Origin: an uncultured Collinsella sp.
Lineage (GTDB): Bacteria > Actinomycetota > Coriobacteriia > Coriobacteriales > Coriobacteriaceae
Reading direction: 5' to 3'
Assembly: GCA_900539735.1 (NCBI GenBank)
Contig: UQDE01000002.1
Coordinates: 1-64,000 of the forward strand
Length of the DNA stretch: 64,000 bases
The notes under the pieces are model-generated. The model was not told the DNA's origin. It was given only the letters and a program-made list of their open reading frames with translations, and did not search any database. The position numbers and the translations under genes were made by a program. Of this stretch, positions 1-8,422 are shown piece by piece; the stretch's first letter is position 1; each line of letters starts with the position of its first letter.

Positions 1-16
1 TCCGTACATGTACGGA
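1..16. promoter_or_regulatory. 16-bp perfect palindrome, possible operator
   Basis: TCCGTACATGTACGGA is its own reverse complement. It lies at the window edge, about 140 bases before the EAMA transporter start. A related core, TACATGTA, occurs at 40506-40513 in the serS promoter region. A dimeric repressor site is an inference; no regulator is identifiable here. Confidence 0.35.
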
Positions 17-156
17 TGAATATGGGAGGTGTTCGGATGAAGTTGATATTCAAGGCCTGCGGAATTGTCCTACCGATAAGCGGACAAGCCTCCAGCTGGT
101 GCCTTCGCCGTGGTAAGGTAAGCCGAATTGCTTCCAGACTGTTTCGGGGGAGTGGA

Positions 157-1179
157 ATGAGCAAAGAGTGTGTCGAGCAGGTCGAAGGCGCAGGGGCTTC
201 GGTGCCGATGACCGATATATCGAACATTGATGTGCCCGAGGGCACCGACGAGCTCAGCCGCAACACCCGTCGCGCATGGCGCGACCGCCTGAACAGCGCT
301 TCGACGCGCAAGATGATCACGGGCGTCTTGGCTACGCTGGTGGGCGGTTCGTTTTGGGGCTTCTCGGGCACCAGCGCGAGTTTTTTGTTCGATACCTACC
401 ATGTCGATACGCTGTGGCTTATGAGCATACGGCAGATTCTCGCCGGTCTACTCTTTATGGCCGTGGTTGTTACGCGCGACCGCGAGCGCCTGATTAAGCT
501 CTGGGCCACACCCGCCGATCGCAAGCAGCTGCTGCTCTTTACCGCCTTTGGCTTGCTGTTCAACCAGTTTTGCTATCTTTCGGCCGTGCGCCTGACGAAC
601 GCCGGAACCGCGACGGTGCTCCAGTGCCTGCAGCTCGTTATCATCATGGGCTACGCCTGCGTGACCGATCGCCGCATGCCGCGTACTCGCGAAGTCATCG
701 GCATTGGCCTGGCTCTGGGTGGAACCTTTTTAATCGCCACCGGCGGCGACCCCACCAGCCTGAATATCTCGCCGCTTGGCCTGGCAGCAGGTCTTATGTG
801 TGCGGTCAGCGCCGCGTGTATGGCGGTGATTCCCGCCAAGATCCTGCCCGAATACGGCAGCCCCATCGTCACGGGCTCGGCAATGTTCACGGCGGGCGTG
901 GTCTCGTGCGTCTTCGTGCAGCCCTGGGCGCATATGCCGGCGCTCGACGCTGCCGGCATCGAGGCCCTCGCGGTGTTCGTGGTTATCGGCTCGTTTTTTG
1001 CTTACATGCTTTATATGCAGGGCGTTAAGGACATCGGCTCGGTGCGCGCGAGCCTCATCGGAACTGTGGAGCCGGTTTCGGCGACCATCACCAGCGCCGT
1101 TATGCTGGGGACGGTGTTTTTGCCGACCGACCTTATCGGCTTTGTCATGATCATCGTGATGATGTTCCTTACGGTGTAG
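157..1179 (+). CDS. EAMA/DMT-family membrane transporter
   Basis: Predicted inner-membrane exporter of the drug/metabolite transporter superfamily, about 340 residues, the usual length for two five-helix EAMA repeats. The first repeat opens with a Gly/Ser-rich helix (GVLATLVGGSFWGFSGTSA) and contains LTNAGTATVLQCLQ; the second ends in SLIGTVEPVSATITSAVMLG, the conserved EPV-type motif of this family. The reading frame is open back to base 16, but ATG 157 follows a GGGGGAG ribosome site at 147-152 and removes a basic, poorly transporter-like N-terminus. About 55 polar residues precede the first helix. Substrate cannot be read from sequence; family members move amino acids, nucleosides and related metabolites. 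It is followed by a 149-base gap and is probably monocistronic. Confidence 0.8.
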   Translation: MSKECVEQVEGAGASVPMTDISNIDVPEGTDELSRNTRRAWRDRLNSASTRKMITGVLATLVGGSFWGFSGTSASFLFDTYHVDTLWLMSIRQILAGLLFMAVVVTRDRERLIKLWATPADRKQLLLFTAFGLLFNQFCYLSAVRLTNAGTATVLQCLQLVIIMGYACVTDRRMPRTREVIGIGLALGGTFLIATGGDPTSLNISPLGLAAGLMCAVSAACMAVIPAKILPEYGSPIVTGSAMFTAGVVSCVFVQPWAHMPALDAAGIEALAVFVVIGSFFAYMLYMQGVKDIGSVRASLIGTVEPVSATITSAVMLGTVFLPTDLIGFVMIIVMMFLTV

Positions 1180-1328
1180 CTAGCGCCGCCGCCAAGACAG
1201 AAAAGGTGTTGTGCCGCATTTTCGCCAATTGATGTCCGTGTCTGGAGTTTAGCTGTCGATGCTCAAAATGCCATAAACTAGCAACGTTATGGACTTTTTC
1301 ATTGCGACTCAATTGCGAGGATTTCTTT

Positions 1329-3659
1329 ATGGCTGGTAATCACTTTAAGGGCAGCGATAGCGGCCGCCCTGCAGTTCCGCCGCGTCCGAACGGGGCTGGT
1401 AAGGCCGGCACGCCGAGCGGCGCTGGACAGGGCGGTTCCGGTAAGCGCGTGTCCCCGGGCGAGACGGCGATGTTTACCGCTCTGTACGAGCAGTCTCAAA
1501 AGGCAAAAAAGACCGGCCGTGCAAGAGGGAATGTCTTTGCGGGCGGTGCAACCTCCGCGTCGCAGCCGAGCGGGGCTCCTTCGGTGCCTGCGAACAACGC
1601 AGGTGCTGCCAACGCCGCGAATGCTGCCGGCAACGTTAATGCCGGCAAGGCCGCCAACAATACTCCCTCTGCCGGTGGCGCGGGGCTTACGGGTAACCTT
1701 GGCACGATTTACACCGGCGCCTCCGAGACTGGCACGTTCGCCCGCCTGGATGATAGCGGTGCCGAGTTTGCGGGCTCGGGTTCCAAGGAAGATTATTACG
1801 ATTTTGGTTTGAACTACGGTAGCGACGCTTCGTCGAGTTCGACCTCTGACGGTCTGGTCCGTCATCGCCATCGCAAGGGCGAGCGCAAAAAGCGTCACAC
1901 CGGCGCCATTATTGCCGCTGTGGTCGCGGTGCTTCTCGTTGCGCTTGGCGCAAGCGGCTTGATGCTGCTTAACTCGGCAAAGACCGTAAAGAGTGAAGCG
2001 AAGGAGGCTGTCGAGATCGTCGGTGGCCTTAAGGACAAGGTCACGTCGGGCGATTTTTCGACGCTGCCTGACGACGCGAAGAAGATCGATGAGCTCTGCG
2101 ACAGCATGAAGGCGGAGACCTCGAGCCCGCTGTGGACGGCGGCTTCGTTTATCCCGGTGTATGGCAGCGATATCAATGCGGCCCGCACCATGATTGACGC
2201 CCTGTCCGATGTCTCGAGCAATGCGCTGGTTCCCATGGCCGACAACCTCTCGCAGGCTACGCCCGGCAAGCTGTTCCAGGACGGCATGATTAACGTGTCC
2301 GCGCTGCAGGCGGTCGCCGATTCGCTTTCCAGCAGCTCGAAGGTGTTCAAGAGCGCCAACGAGAAGGTCCAGGGCATTGGCGATACTCATATTTCCCAGG
2401 TGACCGAGCTGGTCGATAAGGCCAAGGACGGCTTTGCCACCCTCAACGGCGCGGTTGACGCGGCGGAGAAGGTCGCCCCCGTCCTTCCCCAGATGCTCGG
2501 CGCCAACGGCCAGACGCGTCATTATCTTGTGCTCGCGATGAGCAACGTCGAGATCCGCGCCTGCGGCGGTTTCCCCGGTTCTCGCGGCGTGATGTCGGTG
2601 ACTGACGGTAAGCTCGAACTGGGCGATTTTGTCAAAGTCGACATGATGAAAGAGCCTTTGAGCCCGCTTCCCATCACCGATGAAGAGGCAAACTTGTTCA
2701 CGACCGGATGGGGCCTGACCGGATTCAACACGCTCGGATACACGATGGGCGACGTTACGATGACGCCTGATTATCCGCGTGCGGCTCAGCTTGTCAGCGA
2801 TATGCAGAAGGCCATTGTCGGAGATGACATCGACGGCGTATTTGCAGTCGATCCGGTATTTTTGCAGTATATGCTCGGCGTTGTAGGTGGCACACAGCTT
2901 CCTGACGGCACCGTCGTTGATGGAAGCAACGCTGCAAAGGTGCTGCTGCACGATATTTATTGGAATTACCCGGTAGAGGAACAGGACGCCATTTTTGCGG
3001 CGGTTGCCGGATCAGCTTTTAACAAGATTGTGGACGAACTGGGCTCCAGCGATATTACTAAGATTGCTGCCGCCATCGAAAAGGGCGCTTCCGAGGGTCG
3101 CATCCTCATGTATTCGAGAAATGATGACGAGGAAAAGGCCGCGAAGGCTCTTGGAATATCGGGCGCTCTCCAAACCGATACGTCGGAGGCTCCGATCTTG
3201 GGCGTCTATGTGAACAACTACAGCTATTCAAAGATGGATTGGTTCCTCGATAAGCGAGTCACCATCGATTCTTCGGTTGAAAATGCCGATGGCTCGACGA
3301 CGTATCGAGTGACCACCACGCTCAAGAACACGATGACCCCCCAGGAGAAGGCCGAGATGCCTGGTTATTTCCAGGGCCATAACGGCATTAGCCAGGATAT
3401 TGACGATGAGGTGCTGAGGCTTTATCTCTATGCTCCTGCGGGAGGCAGCATTTCGGATATTAAGACTTCGGGCTCCGGTTCTATCGAGATGAACGAAGCG
3501 ACGCACGATGGCTTGAAGGTTGCATGGGGCGGTGTCCACATGCTTCTTGGACAAGACATAAAGGTCGAGTATACGGTCACGACTTCGAAGGACTCTGGGC
3601 ACAAAGAGCTTAAGGTTCGTACCACGCCAACCGCTCAAACGTTCGAACAGGATAAGTAA
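1329..3659 (+). CDS. DUF4012-domain membrane-anchored protein
   Basis: A 776-residue protein of unknown function. The first ~190 residues are low-complexity, rich in Gly, Ala, Asn and Ser, ending in a basic patch (HRHRKGERKKRH). One membrane helix follows at about residues 191-213 (IIAAVVAVLLVALGASGLML). The rest is predicted extracytoplasmic and matches DUF4012 in character, with the sequence HYLVLAMSNVEIRACGGFPG near its middle, as in actinobacterial and clostridial members. The frame extends to 1302, but ATG 1329 has a GCGAGGA ribosome site at 1315-1321. The stop lies three bases before glmM, so the two are probably cotranscribed. A cell-envelope role is inferred from topology and from the coupling to peptidoglycan precursor synthesis. 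Confidence 0.75.
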   Translation: MAGNHFKGSDSGRPAVPPRPNGAGKAGTPSGAGQGGSGKRVSPGETAMFTALYEQSQKAKKTGRARGNVFAGGATSASQPSGAPSVPANNAGAANAANAAGNVNAGKAANNTPSAGGAGLTGNLGTIYTGASETGTFARLDDSGAEFAGSGSKEDYYDFGLNYGSDASSSSTSDGLVRHRHRKGERKKRHTGAIIAAVVAVLLVALGASGLMLLNSAKTVKSEAKEAVEIVGGLKDKVTSGDFSTLPDDAKKIDELCDSMKAETSSPLWTAASFIPVYGSDINAARTMIDALSDVSSNALVPMADNLSQATPGKLFQDGMINVSALQAVADSLSSSSKVFKSANEKVQGIGDTHISQVTELVDKAKDGFATLNGAVDAAEKVAPVLPQMLGANGQTRHYLVLAMSNVEIRACGGFPGSRGVMSVTDGKLELGDFVKVDMMKEPLSPLPITDEEANLFTTGWGLTGFNTLGYTMGDVTMTPDYPRAAQLVSDMQKAIVGDDIDGVFAVDPVFLQYMLGVVGGTQLPDGTVVDGSNAAKVLLHDIYWNYPVEEQDAIFAAVAGSAFNKIVDELGSSDITKIAAAIEKGASEGRILMYSRNDDEEKAAKALGISGALQTDTSEAPILGVYVNNYSYSKMDWFLDKRVTIDSSVENADGSTTYRVTTTLKNTMTPQEKAEMPGYFQGHNGISQDIDDEVLRLYLYAPAGGSISDIKTSGSGSIEMNEATHDGLKVAWGGVHMLLGQDIKVEYTVTTSKDSGHKELKVRTTPTAQTFEQDK

Positions 3660-3662
3660 GAT

Positions 3663-4994
3663 ATGAAGTACTTTGGCACCGACGGCTTTCGCGGTGAGGC
3701 CAACGTTGGGCTGACGGTAGAGCACGCTTATAAGATTGGCCGTTTTGTGGGCTGGTATTACGGCGCCAACCGCAGTGCTAAGGCGCGCGTCATCGTGGGC
3801 AAGGACACACGTCGCTCGAGTTATATGTTCGAGGCGGCGCTGGTGAGCGGCCTGGTCGCGAGCGGCGCGGACGCCTACATGCTGCACGTGATCCCCACGC
3901 CGGGCGTAGCGCATCAGACCGTGGAGGGCTGCTTCGATTGCGGCATCATGATCAGCGCGAGCCACAACCCGTTTTGCGATAACGGCATTAAGCTCGTCAA
4001 TAGCGACGGTTTTAAGATGGACGAGGACGTACTGGAGCTCATCGAGGACTACATCGATGGCAAGAGCGAAGTTCCGTTGGCCACGGGCAACCACATCGGT
4101 GCCACGGTGGACTACATGCAGGGCCGCAACCGCTACATTGCTTCGCTCATTGCAAGTGCGAACTTTTCGCTGCAGGGCGTCAAGATCGGTATCGACTGCG
4201 CCAACGGCTCGGCTTCCTCGGTGGCCAAGCCGGTGTTTGACGCGCTCGGTGCCGACGTGCGCGTGATCAATGCCGCGCCCGATGGCTTTAACATCAACGT
4301 CGACTGCGGCTCCACGCATATGGAGCGTCTGCAGCGCCATGTGGTGGAGCAGGGCCTGGACGTGGGTTTTGTCTACGATGGCGATGCCGACCGCTGCCTA
4401 GCCGTGGATGAGCACGGTCGCGTGGTAGACGGCGACCAGATCCTGTACGTGTGCGGCGTGTATCTGAACAAGCACGGTCGCCTTTCGGGCGGTACCGTGG
4501 TGCCGACGATTGCCAGCAACTTTGGCCTGATCAAGTCGTTGGAGCTTGCCGGTCTGAGCGCCGTGACCAGCGGCGTGGGCGACCGTCACGTGTATGCCAA
4601 GATGCGCGAGGGCGGCTACAGCCTGGGCGGCGAGCAGACGGGCCATACGATCTTTGGCGATATCGAGCGCACGGGCGACGGCATTATGACCTCGCTGCGC
4701 GTGATGGAAGTGATTCGTGCCGAGCGCGAGACGCTCTCGCAGCTCACGGCTCCGTGCAAGCTGCTGCCGCAGGCGCAGGTGGCCGTGCGCGTGGCGGACA
4801 AGGACGCCGCGCTCGAGAACATGGGCGTGCAGAACGCCATCGCCGAGGCCGAGGTTGCGCTGGCAGGCGAGGGCCGCGTGCTCGTGCGCAAGAGCGGAAC
4901 CGAGTCGGTTATCCGCGTGCTGGCCGAGGCGCCCGACCAAGCATCTGCCGATGCCGCCATGAAGCGCATCGCGGGTGCCTTGGAGGCCTTGTAG
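3663..4994 (+). CDS. glmM: Phosphoglucosamine mutase
   Basis: Converts glucosamine-6-phosphate to glucosamine-1-phosphate on the way to UDP-GlcNAc for peptidoglycan. The 443 residues carry every alpha-D-phosphohexomutase signature: N-terminal FGTDGFRG, the phosphoserine loop ISASHNPFCDNGIKL (Ser100), the metal loop DGDADR (239-244), the sugar loop GGEQTGH and the C-terminal phosphate loop RKSGTES. FGTDGFRG at the extreme N-terminus and the length near 445 favour GlmM over phosphomannomutase. It starts three bases after the DUF4012 gene, so translation is probably coupled. A strong hairpin overlaps its stop codon. Confidence 0.93.
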   Translation: MKYFGTDGFRGEANVGLTVEHAYKIGRFVGWYYGANRSAKARVIVGKDTRRSSYMFEAALVSGLVASGADAYMLHVIPTPGVAHQTVEGCFDCGIMISASHNPFCDNGIKLVNSDGFKMDEDVLELIEDYIDGKSEVPLATGNHIGATVDYMQGRNRYIASLIASANFSLQGVKIGIDCANGSASSVAKPVFDALGADVRVINAAPDGFNINVDCGSTHMERLQRHVVEQGLDVGFVYDGDADRCLAVDEHGRVVDGDQILYVCGVYLNKHGRLSGGTVVPTIASNFGLIKSLELAGLSAVTSGVGDRHVYAKMREGGYSLGGEQTGHTIFGDIERTGDGIMTSLRVMEVIRAERETLSQLTAPCKLLPQAQVAVRVADKDAALENMGVQNAIAEAEVALAGEGRVLVRKSGTESVIRVLAEAPDQASADAAMKRIAGALEAL

Positions 4995-5021
4995 TTACGC
5001 GGTTTTACCAAACCGCGTAAC
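4994..5021 (+). terminator. 12-bp stem hairpin at the glmM stop
   Basis: GTTACGCGGTTT and AAACCGCGTAAC form a perfect 12-bp stem with a 4-base loop, starting on the last base of the glmM stop codon. No U-run follows, so it may act as an mRNA 3' end stabiliser or factor-assisted terminator rather than a classical intrinsic terminator. Confidence 0.45.
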
Positions 5022-5069
5022 GGCTCGACGCTGCAAACGACCCTAAGCGGCAATCTGACGTTCAATTTC

Positions 5070-5099
5070 AAGGGCGCGACCAGGAAGGTCAGCGCCCTT
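5070..5099. terminator. Bidirectional terminator between glmM and M32 carboxypeptidase
   Basis: AAGGGCGCGACC pairs with GGTC-a-GCGCCCTT around a short AGGAA loop, with TTT on the plus side and an A-rich left flank. It sits between two converging genes. An outer pair CCCTAAGCG/CGCTTAGGG (about 5041 and 5120) could extend the structure. Confidence 0.6.
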
Positions 5100-5194
5100 T
5101 CATTTCACGTCACCTTGCTCGCTTAGGGCCGTTTTCGCTGACGTTGCCAAAACATTGGCGTCAACATGGTTGGCGTTGGCGTGTCGGTTGTGTC

Positions 5195-6778
5195 CTACAG
5201 CTCGTAGAGCGTGGTGAACTTGTCCTGCAGGTAGCTGCAGTAGTAGCGGGCATCGAACGCCATGCCGCACGCGCCCTTGATGAGCTCCGGCGCGTCCTTG
5301 GCGCGGCCCCACTGCCAAATGTGCTCGCCCAGCCAGGCGCGGACGGGTGTCAGGTCGCCGCTCGCACAGGCGCCGTTGAGGTCGACACCGTCGCGGCACA
5401 TGGCCGGCACAAACATGGCGTCGTAGGCGCTGCCCAGCGCATAGGTGGGGAAGTAGCCAAACGAGCCGCCGCTCCAGTGCGTATCCTGTAGGCAGCCGTG
5501 CGTGTCGTCGGGAACGGGAATGCCCAGGTACTCATCCATGAAGCGGTTCCAAAGCGCGGGGATATCCTTGGCTGTGGCCTCGCCGGCAAACAGCATGCGC
5601 TCGATCTCGTAGCGCACCATAACGTGCAGCGGATAGGTGAGCTCGTCGGCCTCGGTGCGGATCAGCGAAGGCTGCGCGATGTTCACGGCGTGGTAGAGCG
5701 TGTCCTCGTCGACGTCGCCGTAGACCTCGGGTGCGTGGCGGCGCAGCACCTCGAGCAGCGGTCCCATAAAGGCGCGGCTGCGACCCACGGTGTTCTCGAA
5801 AAAGCGGCTCTGGCTCTCGTGGATGCCCATGGAGGTGCCGCCCTCAAGACAGGTGCGCGCATAGGCGGGATTGACGCCCAGCTCGTACATGGCGTGTCCC
5901 GCTTCGTGGATGATGCTGTAGACGTTGGAGATGCAATCGTCCTCGTAGATGTGTGTCGCGATGCGCGCGTCACCCACGGCAAAGCCCTCGCTAAACGGGT
6001 GCTCGGTAAAGGCAAGCGTGGTGTCGTTCAGGTTCAGGCCGACGAGCTTCATAAGGTCGAAGCTCATGGCGCGCTGGGCGGCCTCGGGCACGCGGGCGTG
6101 CAAAAAGTCGGCAGCGGGCTGCTGGCCGCGCTCGCCGATAGCGTGCACGAGCGGCACGACCGTCGCCTTGACCTCATCGCAAAACGCATCGAAGCTCTCG
6201 GCAGAAAGGCCGCGCTCGTACTGGTCGAGCCAAACGTCGTATGGGTCGCGCTTGGGGTCCATGAGTTCGGCCTGATGCTTAAGTTGGGCGACGATTTTAT
6301 CCACATAGGGCTCAAAACTCGCCCAGTCGTTGGCCGTCTTGGCCTTGTGCCACACGGCATCGGCCTCGCAGGTGAGCCTGGTCCAGGCCTCGGCCTCCTC
6401 GGTAGGAATAACGCTTGCCTCGCGCTGGTCGCGGCCGAGCACGCGGATCTCGTCAAGCAGCTGCGGGTCGTCGATCTTGCCGCCGGCGACGGTCTCGCGT
6501 GCCAGCGAGTGCACGAGTTCGACAGACTTCTCGCTGGTCAGTAGCTTGTGATGCTCGCCGGCAAGCGTGCCCATGGCGTCAGCACGGGCGGCAGCACCGT
6601 TGGCAGGAGCAATCGTCGCTCCATCGAACTCGGCAATCTTGAGCAGGTACTCGCGAGTCCACAGCTTGCCCTCGAGTTTGCGGAACTTTTTGACGGCCTT
6701 GTCGACTTTAGCAACCTTGACGCCCTTGGCAGCTTTTGCCACGGCGGCCTTGGCCTTCTTATCGAGTTTCTTTCCCAT
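5195..6778 (-). CDS. M32-family metallocarboxypeptidase
   Basis: A zinc or cobalt carboxypeptidase (Taq carboxypeptidase family) that removes C-terminal residues from peptides in the cytoplasm. The 527 residues are close to the family length of about 500. The metal-binding HEAGH is at residues 291-295, and the third-ligand glutamate lies in HESQSRFFEN (about 320-329), both diagnostic of M32. C-terminal motifs such as TDEL-like TEADELTYPLHVMVRYEIE are also typical. The first 30 residues are a Lys/Ala-rich extension (KKLDKKAKAAVAKAAK) of unclear role. An AAGGAT ribosome site precedes ATG 6778. It diverges from the pheST T-box leader. Confidence 0.9.
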   Translation of the reverse strand: MGKKLDKKAKAAVAKAAKGVKVAKVDKAVKKFRKLEGKLWTREYLLKIAEFDGATIAPANGAAARADAMGTLAGEHHKLLTSEKSVELVHSLARETVAGGKIDDPQLLDEIRVLGRDQREASVIPTEEAEAWTRLTCEADAVWHKAKTANDWASFEPYVDKIVAQLKHQAELMDPKRDPYDVWLDQYERGLSAESFDAFCDEVKATVVPLVHAIGERGQQPAADFLHARVPEAAQRAMSFDLMKLVGLNLNDTTLAFTEHPFSEGFAVGDARIATHIYEDDCISNVYSIIHEAGHAMYELGVNPAYARTCLEGGTSMGIHESQSRFFENTVGRSRAFMGPLLEVLRRHAPEVYGDVDEDTLYHAVNIAQPSLIRTEADELTYPLHVMVRYEIERMLFAGEATAKDIPALWNRFMDEYLGIPVPDDTHGCLQDTHWSGGSFGYFPTYALGSAYDAMFVPAMCRDGVDLNGACASGDLTPVRAWLGEHIWQWGRAKDAPELIKGACGMAFDARYYCSYLQDKFTTLYEL

Positions 6779-6917
6779 ACCGTATCCTTAATCTCGCAGG
6801 CCGAGCGCCGCAGGCGGGTGCGCGGCCAATTTGCACAGCTACCTGCCTTGTACCCAGCGCGAACAAAACGGAACGCGGCGATGCGCTCGCGAAATGTGTT
6901 ATCCTATAGCCCAATGC

Positions 6918-7199
6918 GTTGACGGAGAGGGTTTTTGCCCGCCGCGTCGCCGGCAAGAGAGGGAAGGTCATGGGCTGCAAGCCTTCCTGCGGTGGCAAGG
7001 GCCAAGCGTTCACTCCCGAGCAGCAACCTCAACGGGCGCGCGGCCGACGGCGGTGAAGCCCCAGTAGGGAAGCCGTGAGCCTCGCGACAAGGGGCGCAGA
7101 GTGGGCACGGCGGGCCAGACATCCGCCGGGTCAAACAAGGTGGTACCGCGGAATTCAACCGTCCTTGGGCAATGCACATGCCCGAGGGCGGTTTTTTGT
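6918..7199 (+). ncRNA. T-box riboswitch leader of pheST
   Basis: The conserved T-box sequence AAGGTGGTACCGCG lies at 7137-7150, followed by AATTCAACCGTCC, and the leader ends in an intrinsic terminator at 7159-7197. The TGGT bulge is complementary to ACCA, matching a tRNA with discriminator A such as tRNA-Phe (the tRNA-Phe at 31564 has A73). Candidate UUC specifiers are at 6984-6986 and 7009-7011; I cannot place the specifier loop with confidence. Uncharged tRNA-Phe would stabilise the antiterminator and allow pheST transcription. The 5' boundary is approximate. Confidence 0.88.
7159..7197 (+). terminator. T-box regulatory terminator
   Basis: CCGTCCTTGGGCA pairs with TGCCCGAGGGCGG, followed by six T. 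Its left arm overlaps the CCGTCC segment needed for the antiterminator, so the two structures are mutually exclusive. Confidence 0.88.
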
Positions 7200-7282
7200 T
7201 ACCGAACCGGGCCGCACATTCGCAGCGCCGGGTGGCTCCAACCGCCGCGGCAAGTGGATGCGCGAGAGACGAAAGGGAAGAC

Positions 7283-8359
7283 ATGAGTCTGATTGATGAT
7301 CTGGTCAAACTCGAGGAAGAGGCCAAGGAGCTCGTCGCAGGCGCCGACGACGCCGCAAAGCTCGAGGCCGCGCGCGTTGAGCTGCTCGGCCGCAAGGGCC
7401 GCATCACCGGCCTGATGCGCATGATGGGCAAGCTCGCCCCCGAGGATCGCCCCGTGATGGGCAAGCGCGCCAACGAGATGCGCCAGCTGATCGAGGGCAT
7501 GCTCGACGAGCGCACCACCGAGATGAAGGCCGCCGCCCTCAAGCACGCATTGGAGCACGACGCCGTCGACATCACGCTGCCGGGCATCCGTCCGCAGATC
7601 GGTCACCAGCACCTGATCAAGCAGATCATCGAGGAGGCCGAGGACATCTTCTGCGGCATCGGCTACACCGTCGAGTCCGGTCCCATGGTCGACACCTCCT
7701 ACTACAACTTCACCGCGCTCAACGCCCCCATGGATCACCCGAGCCGCTCGGCCCGCGATACCTTCTACGTGGTCGACAACAACCCCGGCAGCGTCGCGCA
7801 CCCCGAGGCGCATGCCCATGGCGAGTCCGACGTACTGCTGCGCACCCAGACTTCGGGCGTGCAGATCCATACCATGGAGTCGCAAAAGCCGCCCATCTAC
7901 ATGATCTGCCCGGGCACCGTCTATCGCCCCGACACGGCCGACGCCTGCCACCTGCCGCAGTTCAACCAGATCGAGGGCCTGGTCGTCGACGAGGGTATCA
8001 CCTTCGGCGATCTTAAGGGCACGCTCGACTACTTTGTTAAGTGCATGTTTGGCGAGGACCGCAAGACGCGTTACCGCCCGCACTTCTTCCCCTTCACCGA
8101 GCCGAGCTGCGAGGTAGACGTGAGCTGCCACGTGTGCGGCGGCAAGGGCTGCAACTTCTGCAAGCACAGCGGCTGGATCGAGATTCTGGGCTGCGGCATG
8201 GTCGACCCCAACGTCCTTATCAACTGTGGCATCGACCCCGAGAAGTACACCGGCTTCGCCTTTGGTATTGGCGCCGAGCGCGTCGCGGCCCTGCGCTACG
8301 ACCTGCCGGACCTGCGCACGTTGATGACTGGTGACATGAGGTTCTTGAACCAGTTCTAG
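7283..8359 (+). CDS. pheS: Phenylalanyl-tRNA synthetase alpha subunit
   Basis: Catalytic class II subunit of the alpha2beta2 enzyme that charges tRNA-Phe. The 358 residues begin with an alpha-helical coiled-coil N-terminal domain (about 1-90). The class II core follows, with HPSRSARDTFYV (motif 2 region), TVYRPDTADACHLPQFNQIEG and C-terminal motif 3 (FAFGIGAERVAALRY). A Cys-rich segment (CHVCGGKGCNFCKHSGW) near residue 285 is typical of PheS. The frame runs back into the T-box terminator, but ATG 7283 has GAAAGGGAAG just upstream and begins MSLIDDLVKLEEE. It is cotranscribed with pheT 63 bases downstream, under T-box control. Confidence 0.95.
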   Translation: MSLIDDLVKLEEEAKELVAGADDAAKLEAARVELLGRKGRITGLMRMMGKLAPEDRPVMGKRANEMRQLIEGMLDERTTEMKAAALKHALEHDAVDITLPGIRPQIGHQHLIKQIIEEAEDIFCGIGYTVESGPMVDTSYYNFTALNAPMDHPSRSARDTFYVVDNNPGSVAHPEAHAHGESDVLLRTQTSGVQIHTMESQKPPIYMICPGTVYRPDTADACHLPQFNQIEGLVVDEGITFGDLKGTLDYFVKCMFGEDRKTRYRPHFFPFTEPSCEVDVSCHVCGGKGCNFCKHSGWIEILGCGMVDPNVLINCGIDPEKYTGFAFGIGAERVAALRYDLPDLRTLMTGDMRFLNQF

Positions 8360-8422
8360 AACGCTTTCTTCTTAGTTGCAGTTTCCGGCTCAAAGCCGCA
8401 TTTATGAAAGGAGACCAGTTAT

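Noticed and set aside
1299..2951. 550-codon minus-strand open frame opposite the DUF4012 gene
   Set aside because: Shadow frame in GC-rich DNA; Arg/His/Leu-rich product with no domain, opposite a gene with a clear start, membrane helix and operon context.
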